A DNA stretch of 17,052 nt. Origin: DATLBY01 sp035526665 (GTDB taxonomy: Bacteria; Acidobacteriota; Terriglobia; Bryobacterales; Bryobacteraceae). Below are positions 1-6,901 of the stretch, piece after piece. The stretch is from positions 1 through 17,052 of the forward strand of contig DATLBY010000036.1 in assembly GCA_035526665.1 (NCBI GenBank). Reading direction: 5' to 3'. Both the position numbers and the translations under genes were made by a program. Positions within the stretch are counted from its first letter, which is position 1; every line of letters begins with the position of its first letter. The notes under the pieces were generated by a model that made no database searches, was not told the origin of the DNA, and saw nothing but the letters and a program-made list of their open reading frames with translations.

Positions 1-1881
1 GATCCATTGGTCACGTCCGTGCGGAAAACCGGTATCAAAATATTTTGACTGGATAGGATAAGCACGGCTGCGGACGTGCCACGAGCCGTCGGCCAGCTGT
101 GTGGCCAGCAGAAAGCGAATCGCCTTGGCGAGTGAGTCGCCAGAGAGATGGCCCGCGTTGTGAAGAGCATAGAGGGATTGACCCGTCGCATAGGCGTCGC
201 TGGACAAGCTGTCCAATTGTCCCCACCCACCGTCCGGCCTCTGATCTGAGGCAAGCTTAGCGGCTGCGGCCTGGATCAATGGCCGATCCACGCCTGCCCA
301 GACGAGGCCCAGAAGCTGCATCGCTTTCTCTTCGCCAGTGCGCACCGGGTAGTCAGCCAGCCACTTTCCGGCTCGACGGATTCGCGTCTCGAACTCAGCC
401 TTGCGGCCAGGGATGGTATACGCACCGAGCGCCCGGATAGAAATGGCCGTGGGAGTGACTCTTCCCGACTCTATGGGCGGCCGATCAGCGCGGACCTGCC
501 AGGCTCCATCGAGAGACTGTGAGGCAGCAAGGTGATGCGCCAGCGCGTCAGTGGCCAAGTCGCGGCGATGGCCGTCCGCCTCCAGTCCCCACAGCAGGTA
601 CGCAGCGGTGGTCGCCCCTCCGGGAAAACGAATATCCTGTAGAAGGCTCTGACGATTCCCCTTAACCCACGCAGCCGATTGCAGATAATTCTGCCGTACA
701 CTTGGTGCGTCTACCGCGATGCCCCTCGATTTTGCCGCCGAGAATGCGACCGCCGGCAGCAGGTTGTGGTGACACGATGCGCAGCCTGAGCGCTTAAAGA
801 ATTCGCGGCCGCCGTTATATAGAAGGGGTAGCGCCTTCGCAATGGCTTCCTGCGGGCCAGCGGCGCCGAGCAGACGGGGCGCGCTCGAAGACACGTTCGT
901 GGCCTTCTCTGCCGTCAGCTCCGCGAGCAAACGCGCCACCGGCGTGTCACCATGACGGCTCGCCCAATCCAGGGGACTCTCGGATTGTTTTCCGAACCCA
1001 TGTTTTATATGGAGATTTGTTGCTCGCTGCCTTGGATCGGCGCCGAGCTTTGCCAGCTCGCTGATTAGGGCGGGGCGGGATGTGTCGCTTGCCGCAGCCG
1101 CCAGCATGAGATCCACGCCGGAGGACCCGCGTAATTTGGGATCCGCGCCTTTGGCAATCAGTTTCCGGAAGATCGTCAGATCCGCATAGGAGGTAGCCGA
1201 TACCAGGGCGCCAAAGCCGTCATCGTCTTGAGCCGTTGCGTCAGCTCCGTGCGCCAGTAACAGGTCGACGATCACGCCATCGTTACGATTTATTGCGTCC
1301 AGCAGCGCGGTTGTGCCGCGGGCCCTTGCGTTGACGTCCACCCCGCGCGCAAGTAGTAATTTCATCGTCTCCGCGTCACCGTTGTAGGCCGCGCGAAGTA
1401 TGGTGGTTTGACCGTCCCGGTCGCGCACTTTCGGATCCGCGCCTTTTTCCAGCAGTAATTTGACAATCGGAGTGGCGCCTGGCTGCCCCGCCGCAATCAG
1501 CAGCGGCGTTCGGCCCGTTAGGGTGGAGACGGCATTGACTTTGGCTCCGCGCCCAATCAAGAGCCGTACCTTTTCCACATCCGGGATCGACCACATGAGA
1601 GCAGTAGCACCCGAATCATCGGATTGATTTGGGTCAGCCGCGTTGTCCAGCAGTAGACGCAGGGTGGAAACATCCGCGTATAGCGCGGCGTACATGAGCG
1701 CGCTCGAATGGACATCGTCCACTGCATTCACGGGAGCGCCCGATTTGATGAGACGCCGGACAGCGGCTGTGTCACCGCCCAGGAGAGCAGCGAGCAATTC
1801 GTTACCCGAAGGCGCTGCCATTCCGACGGGAAGCCAGGCACAGGCGACTAGCACCAACCACCGGCAGCACAGGGGAACCAT
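1..1881 (-). CDS. Secreted ankyrin-repeat protein with CxxCH motif and squalene-cyclase-like toroid (3' partial)
   Basis: The frame is open from the ATG at 1881 to the window edge, giving 627 residues with no stop; the C-terminus lies outside. Residues 1-23 form a signal peptide (start MVPLCCRWLVLVACAW). Residues about 25-325 hold roughly nine ankyrin repeats, with recurring G-x-TxL and LLL-x-xGAD-x-N patterns. A single haem-c type motif, CASCH, lies at 367-371, followed by an alpha-helical region with three QW-like motifs (DGAW at 458, DGGW at about 550, DGSW at 598). Such motifs mark the alpha/alpha toroid of squalene/oxosqualene cyclases and prenyltransferases. I see no DxDD acid motif in the part present, so cyclase activity is doubtful. 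The visible end, PHGRDQW, resembles the near-terminal segment of such toroids, so probably only a few tens of residues are missing. Likely periplasmic; a haem-bearing binding or scaffold role is inference. There is no clear Shine-Dalgarno; an extended -10 lies just upstream. Confidence 0.85.
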   Translation of the reverse strand, partial: MVPLCCRWLVLVACAWLPVGMAAPSGNELLAALLGGDTAAVRRLIKSGAPVNAVDDVHSSALMYAALYADVSTLRLLLDNAADPNQSDDSGATALMWSIPDVEKVRLLIGRGAKVNAVSTLTGRTPLLIAAGQPGATPIVKLLLEKGADPKVRDRDGQTTILRAAYNGDAETMKLLLARGVDVNARARGTTALLDAINRNDGVIVDLLLAHGADATAQDDDGFGALVSATSYADLTIFRKLIAKGADPKLRGSSGVDLMLAAAASDTSRPALISELAKLGADPRQRATNLHIKHGFGKQSESPLDWASRHGDTPVARLLAELTAEKATNVSSSAPRLLGAAGPQEAIAKALPLLYNGGREFFKRSGCASCHHNLLPAVAFSAAKSRGIAVDAPSVRQNYLQSAAWVKGNRQSLLQDIRFPGGATTAAYLLWGLEADGHRRDLATDALAHHLAASQSLDGAWQVRADRPPIESGRVTPTAISIRALGAYTIPGRKAEFETRIRRAGKWLADYPVRTGEEKAMQLLGLVWAGVDRPLIQAAAAKLASDQRPDGGWGQLDSLSSDAYATGQSLYALHNAGHLSGDSLAKAIRFLLATQLADGSWHVRSRAYPIQSKYFDTGFPHGRDQWI

Positions 1882-1893
1882 ACGTGTGGGATT

Positions 1894-1902
1894 ACTATAT
1901 CA
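1894..1902 (-). promoter_or_regulatory. Candidate extended -10 promoter of the ankyrin/CxxCH gene
   Basis: On the minus strand the sequence TGATATAGT matches an extended -10 element (TGn followed by a 5/6 match to TATAAT). No good -35 is seen at normal spacing, which fits an extended -10 promoter. Transcription would begin about 5 nt before the ATG at 1881, so the mRNA would be leaderless or nearly so, in line with the missing Shine-Dalgarno. Confidence 0.4.
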
Positions 1903-1926
1903 CTGAGATGAGGCCTGGAGGCGGAG

Positions 1927-1969
1927 GGGATACGAGCAGGCTCCAGTCATTTAGTGTCTGCCGTATCCC
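1927..1969 (-). terminator. Stem-loop downstream of gapA (possible terminator without U-tract)
   Basis: GGGATACG (1927-1934) pairs perfectly with CGTATCCC (1962-1969). After one bulged base the stem continues with GCAG/CTGC, giving 12 pairs and an 18-nt loop. It begins 34 nt beyond the gapA stop codon. No run of U follows on either strand, so it is not a classical intrinsic terminator. It may be a 3' mRNA-stabilising hairpin or act with a termination factor. Confidence 0.4.
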
Positions 1970-2003
1970 GTCCGGTGAAGATCGTGCTCGTTAGGAACTA
2001 GCT

Positions 2004-3002
2004 TTACTTTGAGATGAATGAGATCAGGTCAACAACGCGGCAGGAGTAGCCCCACTCGTTGTCATACCAGGCAACCACTTTCACGAGATTCCCGTCCATC
2101 ACTTTCGTGAGGCCGGCATCCACGATGGAGCTGTGGGAGTTGTGAAGCATGTCGGAAGAGACCACCGGGTCGGTGGTGTACTCCAAAATGCCCTTGAGTG
2201 GACCTTCCGCGGCTTCCTTCAACACCGCGTTTACTTCCTGGGTGGTGGTGTTCTTGGTGGTTAGGGCCACCAGGTCGACAACAGATACATCCGGAGTGGG
2301 CACGCGCATTGCGTAACCATCCAGTTTCCCCTGCAGTTCCGGCAACACCAGACCGATCGCCTTGGCAGCGCCGGTAGACGTCGGAATCATGTTGATGGCG
2401 GCAGCCCGGGCGCGGCGAAGATCCTTGTGCGGAAAATCGAGCACCGGCTGATCGTTCGTATAGCTGTGGATAGTGGTCATCGAGCCTTTCTCGATGCCGA
2501 ACTTCTCGTGAATCACTTTGGCGACAGGGCCGAGACAGTTCGTGGTGCAGGAGGCGTTCGAAATTACAGTGTGCTTGCCGGCATCGTACATCTTGTTGTT
2601 GACACCTAGTACGATGGTGACGTCTTCATGCGTTGCAGGCGCCGAAATGATGACCTTTTTGACACTGCCGCGAAGATGCTTCCTGGCTTCATTCGCATCG
2701 GTAAACCGGCCCGTCGATTCCACCACCACGTCCACGCCGAGGGATGCCCAGTCAATCTCCGCGGGATCTTTTGTCGCAAAGATCTTTATTTTGGTATCGC
2801 CAACGTGAATGGTGGTGCCTTCAATCGAGATATCGTGCTTTAAACGGCCCAGCGTCGAGTCGTATTTCAGCAGGTGCGCGAGCGTTTTAGTGTCGGTAAG
2901 GTCATTGGCTGCAACGAATTCGATGTCTTTATTGTGCAATCCGGCACGAACGACGTTCCGGCCAATCCGTCCGAAACCGTTGATGCCTACTTTTATTGCC
3001 AT
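2004..3002 (-). CDS. gapA: Glyceraldehyde-3-phosphate dehydrogenase, type I (NAD-dependent)
   Basis: This cytosolic glycolytic enzyme converts glyceraldehyde-3-phosphate, NAD and phosphate to 1,3-bisphosphoglycerate. The product is 332 residues, the usual family length. The N-terminal Rossmann motif GINGFGRIGR is at 6-15. Asn33-Asp34 after the second strand and the DFPHKDL segment near 189-195 point to NAD rather than NADP use. The catalytic Cys152 lies in SNASCTTNC and its partner His179 in TTIHSYTND. The C-terminal WYDNEWGYS signature is intact. The ATG at 3002 is supported by a strong Shine-Dalgarno (AAAGGAG, about 12 nt upstream). The gene stands alone, with 121 nt before the ankyrin gene and a 317-bp gap upstream. 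Orthology to glycolytic gapA rather than gapB is inferred from the cofactor residues. Confidence 0.97.
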   Translation of the reverse strand: MAIKVGINGFGRIGRNVVRAGLHNKDIEFVAANDLTDTKTLAHLLKYDSTLGRLKHDISIEGTTIHVGDTKIKIFATKDPAEIDWASLGVDVVVESTGRFTDANEARKHLRGSVKKVIISAPATHEDVTIVLGVNNKMYDAGKHTVISNASCTTNCLGPVAKVIHEKFGIEKGSMTTIHSYTNDQPVLDFPHKDLRRARAAAINMIPTSTGAAKAIGLVLPELQGKLDGYAMRVPTPDVSVVDLVALTTKNTTTQEVNAVLKEAAEGPLKGILEYTTDPVVSSDMLHNSHSSIVDAGLTKVMDGNLVKVVAWYDNEWGYSCRVVDLISFISK

Positions 3003-3004
3003 GC

Positions 3005-3205
3005 TTGGGGACTTCTCCTTTGGACTTTTGGGGTTCTATCCAAATGATAGCAGGCGCGTCTTTCCAGCTCGGCGCGGACGGTGAAAATGGTGAAAGGTGA
3101 AGCCGGGGATCGCGTGTTTTAAAGCGAATCGCGCACCGCCTCTAGCGCAGGTCCCCAGCCCCTTAGTAACTGTACTCGACAAACAAAACTTCGTGAAGTC
3201 CCCAA
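3005..3205. repeat. 11-bp inverted repeat framing the gapA leader
   Basis: TTGGGGACTTC at 3005-3015 and its exact reverse complement GAAGTCCCCAA at 3195-3205 are separated by 179 bp. The proximal arm lies between the gapA Shine-Dalgarno and the ATG and includes the last G of the Shine-Dalgarno. If transcription starts beyond 3205, the arms could pair in the mRNA and cover the initiation region. The two arms are seen directly; any regulatory role is inference. Confidence 0.45.
3044..3052 (-). promoter_or_regulatory. Candidate extended -10 promoter of gapA
   Basis: Minus-strand TGCTATCAT matches an extended -10 (TGn plus TATCAT, 5/6 to consensus). It would give a leader of about 35 nt containing the AAAGGAG ribosome-binding site. 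No consensus -35 is seen, so this is a weak prediction. If it is the real promoter, the distal arm of the inverted repeat is not transcribed. Confidence 0.3.
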
Positions 3206-3319
3206 ACTCACAACTTTGCAGAATATAAAGGGGTTGATCGATGGGATTTATGGGGGGAGGACCAGTAGGACTTTCCTTAACGACGAACCCTCCTCTGTGG
3301 AAAACACCTGACGCGGGCA

Positions 3320-4624
3320 CTAGGCCGCGTCTGCCATATCCGCTGGAGCCATTCGCGGCGCCACCACGTGGATGATCAGTAGTGCCAGGACGTATGCCGA
3401 CCCAGCCAAGATGAAAAGCGACAGATAGCTGCCCGTTACCTGAAGGATATTGCCGGCGGCCGCAGCCAGCAACATTCCGCCGATTGCTCCCGCGAATCCG
3501 CCGATTCCAACCACCGACCCCACGGCTCGCTGCGGAAACATGTCCGAAGCTGAGGCAAACAGATTTGCCGACCAGCCTTGATGTGCAGCTGTCGCAAGAC
3601 TGATAAGACCGACAGCCACCCAAACTTCTGACGCCCGCGACGCAAACACAATCGGAGTCACGCACAGCGCACAAATGAGCATCGTGGTTTTTCGTGCTGC
3701 GTTCAGCGTCCAGCCCCGCCGTATCAGAGCGGAGGATAGCCAGCCGCCGCCAATGCTGCCAACGTCCGCCGAAAGGTAGATCACCACCAGCGGCAACCCG
3801 ATTTTGTCCAGCGACAAACCGTATTGCGCATGCAGAAACTTTGGCAGCCAATAGAGATAAAACCACCAGATCGGATCCGTAAGGAATTTGCCGGCCGCAA
3901 ATGCGATGGTCTGGCGCCGCGGCAGCAGGCCCGCCCAGGCAATCTTGGTGGCGGGCTCCTGCGGATCGCTCTGAATGTATTCTCGTTCGTTACGGGACAA
4001 CTTGGCATTCTCATTTGGCGGACGGTAGAGCGCAAGCCAAAATATGAGCCATACCAAATCCAAAGCGCCTGTAAAGATAAATGTCCAGCGCCAGCCGAAG
4101 TGCAGCGCGATCAATGGAACCGTAAGGGGAGCAATAATCGCTCCAACGTTGGACCCTGAGTTGAAGATGCCGATCGCAAGCGCGCGTTCCCGTTTGGGGA
4201 ACCACTCCGCGACCGTCTTGATGGCTGCGGGAAAATTTCCGGCTTCGCCGATGCCAAGCGCGATTCGCGCCAAGCCGAAATGGAAAGCGCTCCTGGCCAG
4301 GCTGTGCGCCATGGATGCCAAGCTCCACACGACGATGGCTATGCTGTACCCTGTACGCGTTCCGACACGGTCTATCAACTTGCCCGCGCCCAGCAGGGAG
4401 AGCGCGTAAGCGGCCTGGAACGCGGTTACGATGTAGCCGTATTGAGCTTCGTTCCAACCAATGGACTTTTGCAGTTCAGGAGCAAGCAGCCCCAGTACCT
4501 GCCGGTCCATATAGTTGATGGTGGTTGCGAAAAACAGGAGGGCGCAGATCTTCCAGCGATACCGTCCCACGCGGCCGGCCAAGCTCTCAGAGGGATTGGC
4601 GGCACTACTTGGAGCGCTCTTCAT
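3320..4624 (-). CDS. MFS transporter, anion:cation symporter (hexuronate/ExuT-like) family
   Basis: The 434-residue inner-membrane protein shows the alternating hydrophobic segments of a 12-helix major facilitator. After a soluble N-terminus, TM1 ends in TTINYMDRQVLGLLAP (34-49), a signature of the ACS family that includes ExuT-type hexuronate and glucarate carriers. MFS motif A appears as GKLIDRVGTRTG (81-92). GEAGNFPAAIKTVAEWFPKR (126-145) is the typical ACS segment after TM4. The substrate is most likely an organic or sugar acid anion taken up with a cation, but specificity cannot be read from sequence. The ATG at 4624 has only a weak Shine-Dalgarno-like TAGG. The gene starts 30 nt after the oligo-T of the upstream terminator, leaving little room for its own promoter. 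Confidence 0.88.
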   Translation of the reverse strand: MKSAPSSAANPSESLAGRVGRYRWKICALLFFATTINYMDRQVLGLLAPELQKSIGWNEAQYGYIVTAFQAAYALSLLGAGKLIDRVGTRTGYSIAIVVWSLASMAHSLARSAFHFGLARIALGIGEAGNFPAAIKTVAEWFPKRERALAIGIFNSGSNVGAIIAPLTVPLIALHFGWRWTFIFTGALDLVWLIFWLALYRPPNENAKLSRNEREYIQSDPQEPATKIAWAGLLPRRQTIAFAAGKFLTDPIWWFYLYWLPKFLHAQYGLSLDKIGLPLVVIYLSADVGSIGGGWLSSALIRRGWTLNAARKTTMLICALCVTPIVFASRASEVWVAVGLISLATAAHQGWSANLFASASDMFPQRAVGSVVGIGGFAGAIGGMLLAAAAGNILQVTGSYLSLFILAGSAYVLALLIIHVVAPRMAPADMADAA

Positions 4625-4654
4625 CGCCTACTACTCTACCTGTCCGGCCGCTGC

Positions 4655-4688
4655 AAAAAAATGGGGCCGCACGGAGGGAACGGCCCCA
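4655..4688 (-). terminator. Intrinsic terminator of the nadB-to-Dabb gene cluster
   Basis: Read on the minus strand, TGGGGCCG (4681-4688) pairs perfectly with CGGCCCCA (4662-4669) around an 11-nt loop, followed at once by seven T (4655-4661). It begins 21 nt after the stop codon of the Dabb-domain gene. This is the clearest rho-independent terminator in the window and marks the end of the minus-strand cluster. It also lies immediately before the MFS start, so it could limit readthrough into that gene. Confidence 0.9.
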
Positions 4689-4709
4689 GGCAATCATCAG
4701 ACTGCCAGG

Positions 4710-5084
4710 TTAATTTGTGATGTCGGAGGTAATGCTTTTCTCTCGCACCGGCTGATAGACCTCATAGAAGGCCTTTTGTGCCGGGCTGTCGACATAATCC
4801 TTTAACGCCTTCTCGCTTTCAAACTCCATGACGACTGCGCTCTTGATGCCCTCGCCCTGGGCCTTGATGGATCGCAGCCACACGCGTTTGATCCCTGGAT
4901 ACATCTTCGCGGCGGTTTCTACGCCACCGATCGCCTTCTTGATCTGCTCCGGCGTCGCGCCCTCCTTCCACTGAATGGTAATCACGTGGATGACGGTTTT
5001 CGGCATCTCGACAGCGGCGGCATTTACTATGGTTAGTAAAAGGAACGCTGTCATGGCGGCAAACATCGACTTCTTTCGGTTCAT
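4710..5084 (-). CDS. Secreted stress-responsive A/B-barrel (Dabb) domain protein
   Basis: The 124-residue product begins with a signal peptide (basic MNRKK, then a hydrophobic stretch to about residue 23). One Dabb-type dimeric alpha/beta-barrel domain follows: VIHVITIQWKEGATPEQI at 31-48, a PGIKRVW turn, and the closing VVMEFESEKALKDYV plus the HP-like tail around QPVREK. Members of this fold include stress-responsive plant proteins and small enzymes such as olivetolic acid cyclase. The function here is unknown, and the signal peptide suggests a periplasmic location. The start is fixed by a strong AAAGGAG 8 nt before the ATG, which lies inside the end of the upstream gene. It is the last gene of the cluster, 3 nt after the DUF3592-like gene. 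Confidence 0.8.
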   Translation of the reverse strand: MNRKKSMFAAMTAFLLLTIVNAAAVEMPKTVIHVITIQWKEGATPEQIKKAIGGVETAAKMYPGIKRVWLRSIKAQGEGIKSAVVMEFESEKALKDYVDSPAQKAFYEVYQPVREKSITSDITN

Positions 5085-5087
5085 CTA

Positions 5088-5483
5088 TTAAGCTCCTTTC
5101 AATAATACAGGTGCATCCTGCTGGCGAAATCCGGCCCACTCCTCGCACACCACAATGGAGTTGAACGGATCGTTCGGCAAAAACTTCAAAGTCACCGATC
5201 CAACTAATCTCGCTGGATCGGCCGGAAGCATATGTTCCAACGTGGAAACATCCTGTGAAGCAGTGTACTCTACTCCGCGGACGGCGTAGGAGTAATACAG
5301 ATTGGAATCGCTCACGTCGGTTATCACGGCGTCTCCCATACGGCCCCGTAAATGTATCTGGAGCCTTCTGCGGCGCTCCTTCTCCGCGGCATTGGGAATC
5401 CACCGGCGAACCAGCCAGAAACTGAGGCCGATTGCAGCGAGCGCGGCTGCGATAAGGATCGCCAGCGATACCGTAAAACGCAT
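5088..5483 (-). CDS. Small membrane-anchored protein, DUF3592-like
   Basis: The product has 131 residues. A hydrophobic segment at about 5-25 is followed by basic residues (WLVRR, then KERRRR at 35-40), giving one N-terminal membrane anchor. The rest is a small, mostly beta domain. The pattern YYSYAVRGVEY (63-73), later VTLKFLPNDPFNSIVV (97-112), resembles the Y-x-Y-x-V-x-G-x-x-Y ... Y-x-P-x-P-x-x-S pattern of DUF3592 proteins. The assignment is by pattern only and no biochemical function is known. The ATG directly follows the transaldolase stop (TAAATG), and no Shine-Dalgarno is obvious, so translation probably depends on coupling to the upstream gene. Confidence 0.6.
   Translation of the reverse strand: MRFTVSLAILIAAALAAIGLSFWLVRRWIPNAAEKERRRRLQIHLRGRMGDAVITDVSDSNLYYSYAVRGVEYTASQDVSTLEHMLPADPARLVGSVTLKFLPNDPFNSIVVCEEWAGFRQQDAPVLLKGA
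5093..5099 (-). promoter_or_regulatory. Strong Shine-Dalgarno of the Dabb gene within the preceding gene's end
   Basis: Minus-strand AAAGGAG lies 8 nt before the ATG at 5084 and inside the last codons of the upstream membrane-protein gene. This shows close translational packing and supports the chosen start. Confidence 0.75.
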
Positions 5484-6146
5484 TTACCGTGCTGCGGGAG
5501 TTTCCTGGAACACTTTGCCCCAGTCTTTCAGGAACTGCTCGAGACCTTTGTCGGTCAGCGGATGAGCGAACATTCCATCCAGCACCTTAAAAGGAAGCGT
5601 GCCGATATCAGCGCCCGCCTTCGCCGCCTGGATCACATGGTTGGTATTACGCAGTGATGCCGCCAGGATTTGCGTCTTGTAACCGTAGTTGCCGTAAATC
5701 TGAACAATGTCATGGATCAGCTCCATGCCATCCAGTCCGATATCATCGAGGCGTCCCACGAAAGGGCTGATGATATAGGCGCCGGCCTTGGCCGCAAGCA
5801 GTGCCTGAGCCGGAGTGAAACAGAGCGTCACGTTCAGCCGGATGCCTTCCTTGCTGAGCGTGGAGCATGCCTTGATACCATCGCGAGTCAATGGCACCTT
5901 CACCACAACGTTTTTGTGTATTTTCGCCAGCAGGCGGCCTTCACGCACCATCTCTTCGGCGACGGTGCCGACCACTTCAGCGCTGATGTCGCCATCCACA
6001 ATCTCGCAAATCTTCGCGATCTGCTCCTCGATCGGACGGCCCTCCTTCGCGATGAGAGATGGGTTGGTGGTGACGCCGTCGACGATGCCCCAATCGGCGG
6101 CCTTCTTGAGTTCGTCAAGGTTCGCGGTATCGAGAAATATTTTCAC
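5484..6146 (-). CDS. tal: Small transaldolase (transaldolase / fructose-6-phosphate aldolase family)
   Basis: This 220-residue (beta/alpha)8 enzyme belongs to the short transaldolase subfamily. Transaldolase moves dihydroxyacetone from sedoheptulose-7-phosphate to glyceraldehyde-3-phosphate in the non-oxidative pentose phosphate pathway. Visible motifs are MKIFLDTANLDEL (1-13), GVTTNPSL (24-31), the Schiff-base Lys83 in VVVKVPLT, and the C-terminal segment ADIGTLPFKVL. Glu57 (ISAEV) stands where true fructose-6-phosphate aldolase has Gln, so transaldolase activity is favoured; this rests on family knowledge. Translation starts at GTG with an upstream GAGGG about 8 nt away. It follows the FAH-family gene by 5 nt and directly abuts the DUF3592-like gene. 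Confidence 0.93.
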   Translation of the reverse strand: MKIFLDTANLDELKKAADWGIVDGVTTNPSLIAKEGRPIEEQIAKICEIVDGDISAEVVGTVAEEMVREGRLLAKIHKNVVVKVPLTRDGIKACSTLSKEGIRLNVTLCFTPAQALLAAKAGAYIISPFVGRLDDIGLDGMELIHDIVQIYGNYGYKTQILAASLRNTNHVIQAAKAGADIGTLPFKVLDGMFAHPLTDKGLEQFLKDWGKVFQETPAAR

Positions 6147-6151
6147 TGTAA

Positions 6152-6886
6152 TTACCCTCGGATAACTGAATTCTGGAGTGTGCCGATGCCCTCGATTTCA
6201 ACCTGGACCGTGGCTCCGGGCTGCATGGGGCCGACCCCCGGCGGAGTTCCTGTCGCAATCAAGTCACCCGGCTCCAGTGTCATGAATTGCGTGACATAGG
6301 CGATTATATCACCGACGGAAAACATCATATCCGTCGCCGGTGCGTCCTGTTTTACCTGCCCGTCCACAAGCGTTCGAATGCGCAGCTTTTCGACCGCAAC
6401 CTCGTCCCGCGGGACCATCCAGGGGCCAACGGCGCAAAACGTGTCGAAGCCTTTGCCGCGCGTCCACTGGCCGTCCTTCTTCTGCAGGTCGCGCGCCGTC
6501 ACGTCATTCACGCAGGTGTACCCCAGAATGTATGCGTTGGCGGCCGCGGCGTCCACATGCCGGGCGCGCTTGCCGATGATAACTCCCAGTTCGCCTTCGA
6601 AATCTACCCTTTGAGAAAGCGCCGGGTACACAATCGCGTCGTTATGGGCGATGAGCGAGGACGGGGGCTTGAGAAAGATCAGCGGCTCGGACGGGGGTTC
6701 ATTCCCCAGTTCCCGGGCGTGCTCCACATAGTTGCGCCCCACGCACACGATTTTCGTCGGTGAGCAGGGCGGCAGCAGACGCGCCCCTTCCGGCAGCTCT
6801 TCATAAAGCCCATACTTCACGCCGGGACCGTCGGCGATCGTCGGCATGGCGCCGGATTCGGTTGTGTAACGTATGTGTCTGGTCAT
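6152..6886 (-). CDS. Fumarylacetoacetate hydrolase (FAH) family protein
   Basis: The 244-residue cytosolic protein has the FAH/acylpyruvase fold. Metal-binding acids appear in order: Glu97 and Glu99 in DFEGELGVIIG (95-105) and Asp128 in YTCVNDVTARDLQ. Lys145 in RGKGFDTF, the TGTPPGVG loop near the C-terminus, and KIVCVGRNYVEHAREL (45-60) are all standard for the family. Members hydrolyse C-C bonds in acylpyruvates and fumarylacetoacetate, decarboxylate oxaloacetate or isomerise hydroxymuconates; the substrate cannot be decided here. The N-terminus RHIRYTTES...YGLYEE matches the short N-terminal lobe of the family, so the first ATG (6886), preceded by GAGAAG, is preferred over Met14. It lies 15 nt after the lipoprotein gene and 5 nt before the transaldolase gene. 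Confidence 0.92.
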   Translation of the reverse strand: MTRHIRYTTESGAMPTIADGPGVKYGLYEELPEGARLLPPCSPTKIVCVGRNYVEHARELGNEPPSEPLIFLKPPSSLIAHNDAIVYPALSQRVDFEGELGVIIGKRARHVDAAAANAYILGYTCVNDVTARDLQKKDGQWTRGKGFDTFCAVGPWMVPRDEVAVEKLRIRTLVDGQVKQDAPATDMMFSVGDIIAYVTQFMTLEPGDLIATGTPPGVGPMQPGATVQVEIEGIGTLQNSVIRG

Positions 6887-6901
6887 TTTCTTCTCGCAAA
6901 A

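Larger units (their letters stand above)
3003..3319. other. 317-bp gene-free region between the MFS gene and gapA (gapA leader)
   Basis: No credible coding frame is seen here; open frames crossing it are antisense or out-of-frame shadows of the MFS gene. It contains the gapA ribosome-binding site, a candidate extended -10 for gapA, and an 11-bp perfect inverted repeat (3005-3015 and 3195-3205). No convincing intrinsic terminator for the MFS gene was found in its distal part. Confidence 0.7.

Noticed and set aside
3220..3319. GGAGG/CCTCC pairing as a terminator for the MFS gene
   Set aside because: The stem is only five base pairs with a long loop and no T-run on the minus strand.
3036..3866. 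A 276-codon minus-strand frame running from the MFS gene into the gapA leader
   Set aside because: It overlaps the MFS gene in another frame, its composition is rich in Arg, Gly and Ser as for an out-of-frame shadow, and it has no family motif.
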